From an uncultured Pseudomonadota bacterium (lineage in GTDB: Bacteria; Pseudomonadota; Gammaproteobacteria; Competibacterales; Competibacteraceae), in contig CAIMUS010000306.1 of the NCBI GenBank assembly GCA_903844665.1, positions 1-35,058 of the forward strand: a stretch of DNA of 35,058 bases, given 5' to 3'. The translations under genes were made by a program, and so were the position numbers. Shown in pieces: positions 27,172 to 35,038 of this stretch. Every line of letters begins with the position of its first letter. Within the stretch, counting starts at the first letter, position 1. The notes below the pieces were generated by a model. It did no database searches, was not told the DNA's origin, and saw only the letters and a list, made by a program, of their open reading frames with translations.

Positions 27172-28839
27172 TCAGCCGAGAGCCTCTAACGAAGCTCCAC
27201 AAAGCCTTGCACCATCGAGTTCTATCATATCCCTACAGGCGAGACGTGCGGATTCCAGTTCATTCCATCCTATGATTTTAATCAGTCGCTGCACAGAACG
27301 TCCGATAACTTTTGCTTCAACCCGATAGTCTCCAGGGTTTCCCCAAGAGACAGGAAATGAGGTTCCTGTGTGTCGAGCGCCATCAAGCATCACAGCTTCA
27401 TCATGAATCCGAGTGATCCTAATTTGTGCTTCAGGATAGAAGGAGAATATCGTTAGCTCCGGACCATAGCCGTGGAGCCATCCTGAGCGGGTCGGAACCC
27501 TTAAGCCACCACTAGCGCCAACGCTGAGTGGTGCCGATGGTTTGAGTGCCTCAAATAGTTCTTGATCCTGTATAAAAACTCCAGACCATGCCTCAGAAAC
27601 AGCCATGCAGTTCCTGATTTCGAGCCATTCATCATCCAATACTTTAATAGACTCTCCCTCCCACTCAATTAACCCTTCCTCTTTCAGCATGATTAACTCA
27701 CTGAGAAGCTCTGGAACAAGGAGCAACAAGAAAGGCTCGGCAAGCTGAGGTCCAGTCCAACCGGCTAAATCCCCAGAATCAGGGTCTTCAGGATCCTGAA
27801 CCATAATCCAAAACTTGCGTTTGGGAAGCACCACGTGATCGATGTCAAAGTTTCCATTGACTGGAATTCGAACGCCTTCTCGCAGTTCGCGCCCCGTCAA
27901 TCGACCGAAGGGATACAACCAACCTGGTCGCTCCTGAGTGAGCACGAAATTCTTCCCATCGATTTCGATGGTAAGCTGACCAATTGCCTGGCCTCTGGGA
28001 GCCTTGGGATGAAAGTGATAAGTGATCAACCCAGTGATGAAGTCCACTGTACGATAGATACCTGAACGGAGGGTTCGCACCCTAACGCCAGTGGCAAGCC
28101 TGTCATCTTGTGGATTCTCGCACCAGAGTTCATATAGTTGGTGAATAGCCTCTTGAACGGCTGATCTTCGCTCTCTGTCTGCACCAAGCAGCTCGCGAAG
28201 GTGCTGAGGCAGGTTGATCTCTTCTGCGCGAACACGAGCCGCAAGCGTAGCGGGATCCATATCCTCTGAGAAGTGCCACTCTACGAAGAGGCGTCTCAGC
28301 CGGTCCTTATCAGCTTTACGCAGTAGCGCCTGCGATAAGGAATAATTGATGAACTTCCATGATCCTTCACCTGAAACCGCTGATGGTAAAAACCCGCGCT
28401 CCTGCAACCATTTATTCCACTCTATCCAGAGTGGTTCTTCCGCCTCGCTTCCGTGTCGCATGCCTTCCGGCCTACCCTCCCCCAAGGGTAAACTCAGCAC
28501 TCTGCGGAGTCTATGGAAGTAATTGATTTCTGATATATCTTCCTCATCCGCCATGTACGTAGCTGCGAGGACACAAGCACACAAAAAAGTTACTCCATTC
28601 GGTTCTCTAGCAGCATTCCGGCCACGTAGGCTTCTAAGTGTTACCCTACCGCCAGCATCAATGACTCGTGTGGAGAGCGCATGCTGAAAATCAACTACTG
28701 CGTTGTTGGTTAATCCGATCACTCGTCCCAGTCGGGTTAATTCGTCGTCGTCGACCGCTAAGAATATGCTGCTCCCCCTTGGAGCCCCCTCTGTGAAATG
28801 ATGAACTAACGCTGAGTTCCATTGATCGTAAGAGGTCAT
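27172..28839 (-). CDS. Unrecognised 555-aa protein, first gene of the defence-like operon
   Basis: No domain is recognised with confidence. The N-terminal third contains a helical segment with SNNAVVDFQHALSTRV-like spacing (LTNNAVVDFQHALST) and a possible loop GRNAAREPNG. The middle is helical and charged; the C-terminal half is beta-rich with several Trp-rich turns. The ATG has AGGA about ten bases before it. This is the first gene of the six-gene run, so the promoter should lie between it and the repeat-rich stretch at 28870-28910. It would hold the druF place if the cluster is a Druantia type II relative. That is inferred from order only. Confidence 0.7.
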   Translation of the reverse strand: MTSYDQWNSALVHHFTEGAPRGSSIFLAVDDDELTRLGRVIGLTNNAVVDFQHALSTRVIDAGGRVTLRSLRGRNAAREPNGVTFLCACVLAATYMADEEDISEINYFHRLRRVLSLPLGEGRPEGMRHGSEAEEPLWIEWNKWLQERGFLPSAVSGEGSWKFINYSLSQALLRKADKDRLRRLFVEWHFSEDMDPATLAARVRAEEINLPQHLRELLGADRERRSAVQEAIHQLYELWCENPQDDRLATGVRVRTLRSGIYRTVDFITGLITYHFHPKAPRGQAIGQLTIEIDGKNFVLTQERPGWLYPFGRLTGRELREGVRIPVNGNFDIDHVVLPKRKFWIMVQDPEDPDSGDLAGWTGPQLAEPFLLLLVPELLSELIMLKEEGLIEWEGESIKVLDDEWLEIRNCMAVSEAWSGVFIQDQELFEALKPSAPLSVGASGGLRVPTRSGWLHGYGPELTIFSFYPEAQIRITRIHDEAVMLDGARHTGTSFPVSWGNPGDYRVEAKVIGRSVQRLIKIIGWNELESARLACRDMIELDGARLCGASLEALG

Positions 28840-28857
28840 TGCTAATTATCCTATTGG

Positions 28858-28869
28858 TTATATGGAAAT
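28858..28869 (+). repeat. 12-bp direct repeat at right edge of the island
   Basis: This is a perfect second copy of TTATATGGAAAT, about 20 bases upstream of the first gene of the operon. It directly abuts the tandem motif that starts the scar region. Confidence 0.45.
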
Positions 28870-28871
28870 CA

Positions 28872-28909
28872 AAATCGGGGACAGACCCGAAATCGAAATC
28901 GGGGACAGA
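28872..28909 (+). repeat. Two tandem copies of a 14-bp motif
   Basis: AAATCGGGGACAGA occurs at 28872-28885 and 28896-28909, with a 24-bp period. Motifs of this kind often lie at the edges of transposase genes in gammaproteobacteria, so this may be a remnant of a lost mobile element. From here to 29058 I see no gene, only GC-rich sequence without a supported frame. Confidence 0.5.
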
Positions 28910-29058
28910 TGCCAATTTTCTGCACTGCCACGCCTACTACCAAGTGACGGATTTCTCCTGCGTCCGCACGCGCTCGCACGTAGCGGACTGCTTTACCTGG
29001 GTGGTCTGGCTTGAGCCGCCGGCTCGGTCACACCCCGTGGTCGCTGCTTTGCCTGTCG

Positions 29059-30023
29059 TTACAGGCCCAATTCCGCCAGCGATTGCATCAGTACGGCACG
29101 GCTGATCAGTTCCTCCAGCTTGTTGGCAGGCCAGTGTTCCACCCGTTCGCGAACGGCCTGATTCAACTCGCCAAACCGCGCTTCGAGAATCTTCACCACC
29201 GCCTCACGCTGCCCTTCAGCTTTCCCCCGCTGCAACCCTCGTTGCAAACCTTGTTCCAAACCTTGTTCCAAACCTTGTTCCAGCCCCTGTTCAAACCAGG
29301 TCGTACCCATCGTCTTCACCTCTTTGAAAGCATCGTCGGCCAGTAACCGCTCGAATTCCTCCTGCTCGGCGCCGGCGGCCAGTTCCAGATAGGCCTGCAC
29401 ACATTCAGCCAGCAGAAACCGCTGCTGCTCCGTCGATGGCTTTTTCGCCAACCGCCGCAAGGCTTCCGCCTTCAGCCAGGCCCGCCGGTCTGGGGGCACA
29501 TGCATCAATGCCGCCAGCGCGATACCCAGCACGTTATTCCGTTCCAGGTAGGTCAACGCTTCCAACTTGGGCAGCCCCACGTACAGATAGTTGAAGCTGA
29601 GCACCTCCAGCGGACCATACCGTTCCCGGTAGCAGTCCGTCCCCAGCCCTTCCAGTCCGACCCGCAGGTAGACCGCCACCGGCAGCACCGGCAGGTCATA
29701 GCTCTGCCGCAGATTGGCATAGTACCAGTGCATGCGGCGGCGCTGAACCGTCAACGAATCCGCCGACTCCACCTCGAATGGAGCAGCGACAGCCAGGCTT
29801 CGGCTTTGCCGGACTGCGCTGCCACCGGCCGGCGGGTCGGCAGTTTAGCCACCAGATCCAGCACCCGCCGCTCCCCCTGCGGCGGATCGGGAAAAACCTC
29901 CTTGTCCAGCCATTCCACCCGCGAAAAGTCGAAAGTCTCCGCCCAGTCGGCAAAGAACAGCGCAAAGAACTCCGGCAGGAAGGTCTTGAGCAGGGTCTTG
30001 AAACGTTGGTCGTGGTCGTGCAT
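29059..30023 (-). pseudogene. Rpn/YhgA-type PD-(D/E)XK nuclease gene, frameshifted
   Basis: The N-terminal piece (MHDHDQRFKTLLKTFLPEFF...LDLVAKLP...KAEAWLSLLH) and the C-terminal piece (VESADSLTVQRRRMHWYYANLRQSYDLP onward) belong to one Rpn-family protein but lie in different frames. The break is at 29772-29780, where CATTCGAGG replaces what should be CAT-NTC-GAG. One missing base would restore LLH-(I/V)-EVES, the nuclease core strand. The tail has the family's EQGLEQGL repeats and a RFGELNQAVRERVEHW domain. Rpn proteins are recombination-promoting nucleases found in many copies. It was probably intact until recently, because both halves remain clean. Confidence 0.8.
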
Positions 30024-30109
30024 GGGTTGCGCATCGAACGGGCTGCCGTCCAGTCGGCATTTAGTCCATTTTATCCACATTGCGCCCAAGACGTTAGGGG
30101 AGTTTCAAC

Positions 30110-30175
30110 ATGCGTCCGATCCATCCCGGCGAGATTCTGCGGGAGGAGTTCCTTGCCCCGCTCGACCTGGGCCTG
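30110..30175 (+). pseudogene. Beheaded HigA-type antitoxin gene (first ~20 codons only)
   Basis: The frame starts MRPIHPGEILREEFLAPL, the classic beginning of HigA/VapI XRE-family antitoxins, with a GGGGAG ribosome-binding site seven bases upstream. Similarity stops after about 20 codons, where unrelated repeat sequence (GTAGGGTGGGGCACAGC) begins. No helix-turn-helix follows and no HigB toxin is upstream. It is a truncated remnant at a junction. Confidence 0.7.
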
Positions 30176-30200
30176 GTAGGGTGGGGCACAGCACACACAC

Positions 30201-30282
30201 GCCGGGGTATTACTGAACGAGCGCTCTGGCACGGCGGAAGGGATCGAAACGACCCTGGCCACTAATCTGCTGGCGCCGTTTT
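30201..30282 (+). repeat. 82-bp duplicate of part of the SDR gene
   Basis: This stretch matches 13711-13792 of the SRPBCC-SDR gene with four mismatches in 82 bases, same orientation. It encodes the residues after the NNAG motif but has no gene around it here. The match begins and ends sharply at junctions with other repeats. Confidence 0.9.
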
Positions 30283-30330
30283 GCGAGCAAGCTCGCTCCT
30301 ACGGGGAGAGCGGGCGACTGGTTACGCCCG
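30283..30330. repeat. REP-like arm with flank, inverted copy of the 12.2-kb element
   Basis: It contains GCGAGCAAGCTCGCTCCTAC followed by GAGAGCGGGCGACTGGTTAC. This matches the reverse complement of the region around 12197-12246, including about 25 bases outside the palindrome. It follows directly after the SDR fragment and ends just before the stop of the next minus-strand gene. Confidence 0.75.
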
Positions 30331-30347
30331 TGCCATTCAGAGCCAGA

Positions 30348-32927
30348 TCACGCTGTACCGCGAAAAAGGATCGATACAGGGGTTTCTGGGTCGTCCAGCA
30401 GCCGCTTAAAAAGAGGTCCTCTTAACTCATCCAGAGATGAAAACTGCATCTGACTTAGGTGACGCTTGGCTTCCATGAGATCACGCTTTCGCGGCTTGCC
30501 TCCCCAAGTACGTGAATTAAATATTTCAATCAGTACCCGTACCAACATGCTGCCCGGCGCTGCGTTGCTCAAAGCCTCGGCATTGACCCATTCAGTAATC
30601 CATTTCTCGTGATCCTTAATATGGCCATCCGGATCATCTGCGAGAACGCAGAGCCACGCCTGAATAGCTGCTGCAACCAATTGCGCACCAATAAACGTGA
30701 CGTCGGCACGGTACTGCGGCTGCAAATCCAGTTTGTTTAGCGCGCTCCACTGCCTTGCAAGATCTTTTACAACAACTAAGCACTCGACCGGAGGCTTGAC
30801 CAATAGCTTTGAATCAGTGATCTCAAGTCGATCAATCAAGTGCCCGAAAACATCGGCTGCCAATACTTCGGCCTCATACCGAACTCGCACCAACTGTGCC
30901 AACGTCGTATCGTTGGCCTGACGCTTGGTAGGTATCGCTACACGCCGCCGCCCTATGTCTGTTAGTCCCCATTCTTCAAGAATGGCAAGCGCGCGACTCA
31001 ACAGGGTTCTATGGCGTTGCAACCAGTCATGGGCGTGACTTCGCATCGCCGCTGAGCCATCAACCTGCATACGGGAAACAAACGCAGCAAAGTAGAGCGC
31101 CTCATTACCCTGCGGATAAGAATCATCTTCGCCGTCTTTGCCAATGTCAGTCGTGGCAAAGGCAACCGCCGTGTTTCCAACAGCCTCGGCAAGCCGAAGC
31201 GAACTCCATCCTTGCGCCAAGTAGCCGAGTCCAATACAAAGCAAGGCGCTATACCCGGTTGGATCGGCCTTTATCAGCTTTGCGACCGGCGGTATTAATC
31301 GAGGGTTTGATGAAGTGCGTCGAACTCTACCCACCGATGGGTCTGTTTCATTCGAATCCCAGTGCAGCTGAATTACGAACTGCTGCGCTTGGCTTGGGTC
31401 TTGCGCATCCAAAGGCAACGCTAGTGCAGGCAAACTTACGGTGGGTAGTTGTCCTTTTTTGTTAAACGAACCGATGTTGAGTTCTGCGAAAGTCGACGCA
31501 AAGTCGCGCGAAATCGCGTCCCGCATACTTCTCAGATACGCACCTCTAGAATGCTGATCCAATCCACCCAACTTCATCCGCAAATTGCGCATCCAGCGCT
31601 CTCTGTTCGGGGCGCAACTGACCGCCGTGGAGGAGAGAAGATCTTTGAAGTCATTCAAAAATTTTTCAACATCGATGTCTCCGGAACCCTTTTGTTTGAG
31701 AGCGCGAAGCGCGTATGCACCAGGCGCCTCGTGATGCTCGTTGGTGTCCTGATCACTGTACCCTTCGTCTGGTTGTGCAAAGCCATCAATTCCCATCGCA
31801 CTGAGTGGGTGGACCAAACGAACCGAGCCAACTGCCGCGTTCCGCTGCCGCCATTGCTCCATCAACGCACGCTGCTTATTGGAACCCGTCAGCAGGTTTA
31901 CTCGCCAATAACGGCCACTTTGTGGATGATTTTCATTGAGGAACTCCGCCAGTGCGACCAAACGGGCAAACGCATAGACGTCAGAAACCTCTCTTGCAGC
32001 TATCTTGGCCTGATAGGTTAGCATGCTCTCATCAAATTCGTCTGGCCGCTGCTGTGATTTACCGTCGTCAACGGCCAAGTGCTCGTGGGCTTGAAACAAT
32101 ATGTGGTCGACATATTCCCGCAACCTTCGGTTGGGATCATGAAAGGCAAAGACAGCCGTTTTGATAAAAGCATACCTTTCGACCGCTGGATGAAGCTTTA
32201 TCAACGAACCCAAAAAAATTCCGAATGCTTCCCGAGCAAGTTCCTTTACACGAACCTCAAAAATATTTGCTTTAGGTCGGAAGGCGAACGCTGCTCCCGG
32301 CTCGGCCGAGGGAAAGAAAGCGGTGTCCTGCATCGTGTCGAGTCGGCGCCGCCGCAATTCCAAAGTCCGAGACACCTTACCCGACGGCGAGTTCTCACGC
32401 AGCAATGAAAAAATGGCGCTAATGTGTTTAGACGTATCGGCCACACTCTCAGCTTTGGCGAGGCCTTGGTAATGGGCCGTTAGCGAGGACATCAAGTTTG
32501 GTACGTTGCGTTGCGCCTCAAACGACACGGCAATCGCCATTGCGTCGAGCTCACGGTCATGTTCGGGCGTGAGCAAGAATCGCCGGCTTTGAACACCAAG
32601 GGTTTCGCGAAACCGTCCAAACAAGAAGTAGGAAACGGCAATCGCAATACTGTCTATCACCTCGCGTGCGCGCTCATCGATTTGAGTTCCTTGTGACGGA
32701 GCATCCTCTGGCTTGCCCAAGGCATAAAGACTCGGCCACTGATTAACATAATCGCCTGGGGCTAATTGAATGTATGTATGCAACACGTCCGTATCGACAA
32801 ACCAGAGATCGATGAAATCCCCGTTCCCTTCACTCGAATCAGAAGGGTTTCCCCACTCGCTCAACTTCTCGCGAAGGCGTGCGATGTGTACAGACGAAAA
32901 TCCTGTCGATGTAACAGTCTTAGGCAT
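30348..32927 (-). CDS. Unrecognised ~859-aa protein, third gene of the right accessory operon
   Basis: No family is recognised. The protein is soluble, mostly alpha-helical, and has a near-N-terminal segment DLWFVDTDVLHTYIQL that could be a hydrophobic strand with acidic residues. No complete nuclease or ATPase motif is visible. The ATG giving MPKTVTSTGF is preferred over one eight codons upstream. It overlaps the preceding stop as TAATG and has GAGGCGG at correct distance. This is strong evidence for translational coupling with the 276-aa protein, so the two probably work in one complex. Confidence 0.75.
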   Translation of the reverse strand: MPKTVTSTGFSSVHIARLREKLSEWGNPSDSSEGNGDFIDLWFVDTDVLHTYIQLAPGDYVNQWPSLYALGKPEDAPSQGTQIDERAREVIDSIAIAVSYFLFGRFRETLGVQSRRFLLTPEHDRELDAMAIAVSFEAQRNVPNLMSSLTAHYQGLAKAESVADTSKHISAIFSLLRENSPSGKVSRTLELRRRRLDTMQDTAFFPSAEPGAAFAFRPKANIFEVRVKELAREAFGIFLGSLIKLHPAVERYAFIKTAVFAFHDPNRRLREYVDHILFQAHEHLAVDDGKSQQRPDEFDESMLTYQAKIAAREVSDVYAFARLVALAEFLNENHPQSGRYWRVNLLTGSNKQRALMEQWRQRNAAVGSVRLVHPLSAMGIDGFAQPDEGYSDQDTNEHHEAPGAYALRALKQKGSGDIDVEKFLNDFKDLLSSTAVSCAPNRERWMRNLRMKLGGLDQHSRGAYLRSMRDAISRDFASTFAELNIGSFNKKGQLPTVSLPALALPLDAQDPSQAQQFVIQLHWDSNETDPSVGRVRRTSSNPRLIPPVAKLIKADPTGYSALLCIGLGYLAQGWSSLRLAEAVGNTAVAFATTDIGKDGEDDSYPQGNEALYFAAFVSRMQVDGSAAMRSHAHDWLQRHRTLLSRALAILEEWGLTDIGRRRVAIPTKRQANDTTLAQLVRVRYEAEVLAADVFGHLIDRLEITDSKLLVKPPVECLVVVKDLARQWSALNKLDLQPQYRADVTFIGAQLVAAAIQAWLCVLADDPDGHIKDHEKWITEWVNAEALSNAAPGSMLVRVLIEIFNSRTWGGKPRKRDLMEAKRHLSQMQFSSLDELRGPLFKRLLDDPETPVSILFRGTA

Positions 32928-33757
32928 TAGGCCGCCTCGCGAGCAAGCCATCCCGTCTCTTCTTCGAGGCCTGTCGACGCATGCCCGAGCTCCGGACGCA
33001 AGGTGCGCAGCAGCATGTCTCGCTCCCTAGACCAGTCGGGACTTAGCGGCGCATCGTGATGTTCAGCATCGCGCTGTTCCGGCGGAAGTAGCAGGCTCGC
33101 TATGCGCTCTTTGAGGATGTCCGGATCGTGACCGACATCAAGAAGTGCGGCCTCTTCTTTTTCGATGCGCTCCAGTGCAATGCGGCGTAACTGTACCCAG
33201 CACTCGGGGCAATCACTAGCGTTCTGAGCGTGAAAATAAAGTAGCAGGCTCAGAATACCCTTGGGGGCAATCGCTCTGATGGCTTTTTCCCAGTGCTGAG
33301 GCGTGCTCACCACCTTGATATTCCATTTGTGCCACCGACGAACCAATTGCCACAACCACTCAGCGAGTTCACCCGCATCTGTGGGGCGAAGCATCAAATC
33401 AGAATAGAGCGCCTGGCTCCAAAGCGCCGGATCAATTTCATGGGCCAAGTCCACGCACACCAAGCTGCGCCGTAGACCCAGGGGAGAACGTGCGCAAAGC
33501 GCCTGAGCCTTTTGCACAATCAATCGAGCATGAGGCTTTCGCGGTTCTTCTAATGCGCCGTAAGCGCGCGCCAGTCTTTCAAAGAGTGGCAACTCGCCTA
33601 CAGCAATAGCGTGAAACTGTGGGGAAAAATATGGAAATAGCTGGCGACCCGGCTGTTCGTAGCCATGACCCAAGGCAATATCCACATCATTCAAGAATTC
33701 GGCGACCGCAGCATCTTGCGCTTCGATCTTCACCGAGTAAGAACCAAGGTTGTTCAT
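32927..33757 (-). CDS. Unrecognised 276-aa protein, second gene of the right accessory operon
   Basis: The protein is soluble with conserved-looking stretches LVCVDLAHEIDP and KWNIKVVSTPQHWEKAIRAI, which could be strands of an alpha/beta domain. A CPEC pair near residue 190 is too small for a zinc site on its own. No family is recognised. It starts 12 bases after the preceding gene and overlaps the next as TAATG. The function is unknown; an accessory or defence role is suggested only by its place next to another defence-like operon. Confidence 0.7.
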   Translation of the reverse strand: MNNLGSYSVKIEAQDAAVAEFLNDVDIALGHGYEQPGRQLFPYFSPQFHAIAVGELPLFERLARAYGALEEPRKPHARLIVQKAQALCARSPLGLRRSLVCVDLAHEIDPALWSQALYSDLMLRPTDAGELAEWLWQLVRRWHKWNIKVVSTPQHWEKAIRAIAPKGILSLLLYFHAQNASDCPECWVQLRRIALERIEKEEAALLDVGHDPDILKERIASLLLPPEQRDAEHHDAPLSPDWSRERDMLLRTLRPELGHASTGLEEETGWLAREAA

Positions 33758-33769
33758 ATATTTATCCAG

Positions 33770-34846
33770 CTAGACCCAAGTGCGTTGATGAGCGATGGAC
33801 TCCACAAAAGCATGGTCGTCATCATCTCTTCCAGGGTTCATATCGGCAAAACCCTCGAACAAGTCAATGCCAACCAAGCGAGCGTTGGCGATTTCCCCTG
33901 CCAAGAGCAACAATTCTCTTTCACCTTCGAAGTAATCGCTTGAAGACAAGTCTCTCGTGCTCCCCCGGCGAGCGGCTCGCCCCGCCCTATCCGCCGCAAC
34001 CCCCTGAACGAAACGCCTGTTCCCGCCGTGCAAGACGCTTGGGCGAAATATCCACAGCGAATTAGGATTACGGCCTCTGTGTTCGAGGTGCGCGGCGCGC
34101 GGCAGTTCTTCGTTGGCCATCATAGCGACAAACTTCAGCCGAACAAGAAGATCTCGGCACCATCGTTTACCCGCCGACACATGAATAAGCCCCAAGCGAT
34201 CGCGCCAGTACTGCGCGGACGAATGCGGCTTTTGTACGCGCCCACCCACCCAAAACGGCCGGGTAGCCGGATCCAATAGCTGTCCGATGCTAACGGTGAC
34301 GCCCCGACGGCTGCGATAGCCGCCGGCATTTTTGATCCATCGATCTAATCGCAAGAAGGACTCCTGTAACTGAGTCAGCGCCGATGCGGATGCGGGGATA
34401 GTTTCATTGGCAAGTTTTGTGATCTGATCTTTGGCATGACCGGCATCCGGATCCCCCAACGCTGGCTCCAGCGTATCGAGCCAGTACCTTGAAAATGTAC
34501 CCATTCCCATTACGTTGCAAAATGGAATCGTTCGCCCTCGAAAGGCCTGTATCGGTCTGAATTGCCGGTCAAACTCGCGTTTGGTGTTGCCCATCCACTG
34601 CCGAAACTCTTCTGCCTGATCCAACGTATTGATCCAATCCGCATCGATCGACGCGAGGTAGTCCGCAATGGCTTTGTCATCACAATCGATCATTCCGAGC
34701 TCGTGAGCCTCACGCAGATTACCCGCAAGCAGTCGTATTAGTGGACTCTTCAATTCCCCCTCCCAATGCAGATTTTGGTTACGTTCAGCGCCTCTTGAAT
34801 ACAGTTCTCTTTCGAACCAACATTTATCAGAGAGAAGCCAAAGCAA
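33770..34846 (-). CDS. Unrecognised 358-aa protein, first gene of the right accessory operon; start doubtful
   Basis: The frame opens at a TTG with no visible ribosome-binding site, and an in-frame stop lies about eight codons upstream. The N-terminal sequence (LSDKCWFERELYSRG) does not look like a natural protein start, so the gene may have lost its beginning when this junction formed; a downstream start is also possible. Motifs such as IPFCNVMGMGTFSRYW and HVSAGKRWCRDLLVRLKFVAMMAN are distinctive but not assignable. It is followed 12 bases later by the 276-aa gene on the same strand. Confidence 0.6.
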   Translation of the reverse strand: MLWLLSDKCWFERELYSRGAERNQNLHWEGELKSPLIRLLAGNLREAHELGMIDCDDKAIADYLASIDADWINTLDQAEEFRQWMGNTKREFDRQFRPIQAFRGRTIPFCNVMGMGTFSRYWLDTLEPALGDPDAGHAKDQITKLANETIPASASALTQLQESFLRLDRWIKNAGGYRSRRGVTVSIGQLLDPATRPFWVGGRVQKPHSSAQYWRDRLGLIHVSAGKRWCRDLLVRLKFVAMMANEELPRAAHLEHRGRNPNSLWIFRPSVLHGGNRRFVQGVAADRAGRAARRGSTRDLSSSDYFEGERELLLLAGEIANARLVGIDLFEGFADMNPGRDDDDHAFVESIAHQRTWV

Positions 34847-34949
34847 TATGCAAGAGTTTGACTATGCATAACAAATGATTAGATAGTTTCCGTATATCTA
34901 CCACAATTTGCCATCCTTGGCCACCAACTTAAGGCGGGACAATCCGACC

Positions 34950-35025
34950 CTGGGAGCGCCGGCATCTTCGCCGGCCTCAGGGCATCGACGCCAGTCAACA
35001 GCCGGCAAAATGCCGGCGCTCCCAG
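34950..35025. repeat. Hairpin element with perfect 16-bp arms
   Basis: CTGGGAGCGCCGGCAT at 34950-34965 and its exact reverse complement at 35010-35025 enclose 44 bases containing further GCCGGC motifs. This is a typical dispersed gammaproteobacterial repeat. It starts about 100 bases upstream of the right accessory operon; the AT-rich gap 34847-34949 holds no gene I can support and may contain the operon's promoter. Confidence 0.8.
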
Positions 35026-35038
35026 GGAATCCCCGTAG

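Larger units (their letters stand above)
14337..28869. mobile_element. Putative defence island module (six-gene operon between direct repeats)
   Basis: About 14.5 kb carries six minus-strand genes with gaps of 27 bases or less, or overlaps. The block is visibly more AT-rich in its left part than the flanking chromosome. It is bounded by a perfect 12-bp repeat. No integrase or transposase is inside, so the transfer mechanism is not visible. Gene content (large DExH/DUF1998 helicase, transglycosylase-family enzyme, large ATPase) points to phage defence by DNA modification or restriction. Both the boundary call and the function are inferences. Confidence 0.5.

Noticed and set aside
14359-28839. 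A complete canonical dpd cluster
   Set aside because: No DpdB, DpdC, DpdD, SNF2-type DpdE or DpdK, and no folE/queCDE genes are present. Only the transglycosylase, helicase and possible G/H-like genes are compatible.
28840-28860. Promoter TTGATT-16-GATAAT for the six-gene operon
   Set aside because: The -10 would lie within about ten bases of the start codon and overlap the ribosome-binding site, so it would give a nearly leaderless transcript. Too weak to list as a feature.
28839-29105. 88-aa plus-strand frame over the scar
   Set aside because: It spans the tandem 14-bp motif and has no credible protein signature.
29240-29300. CRISPR-like short repeats
   Set aside because: The 12-bp periodic repeats encode the EQGLEQGL tail of the Rpn protein; there are no spacers.
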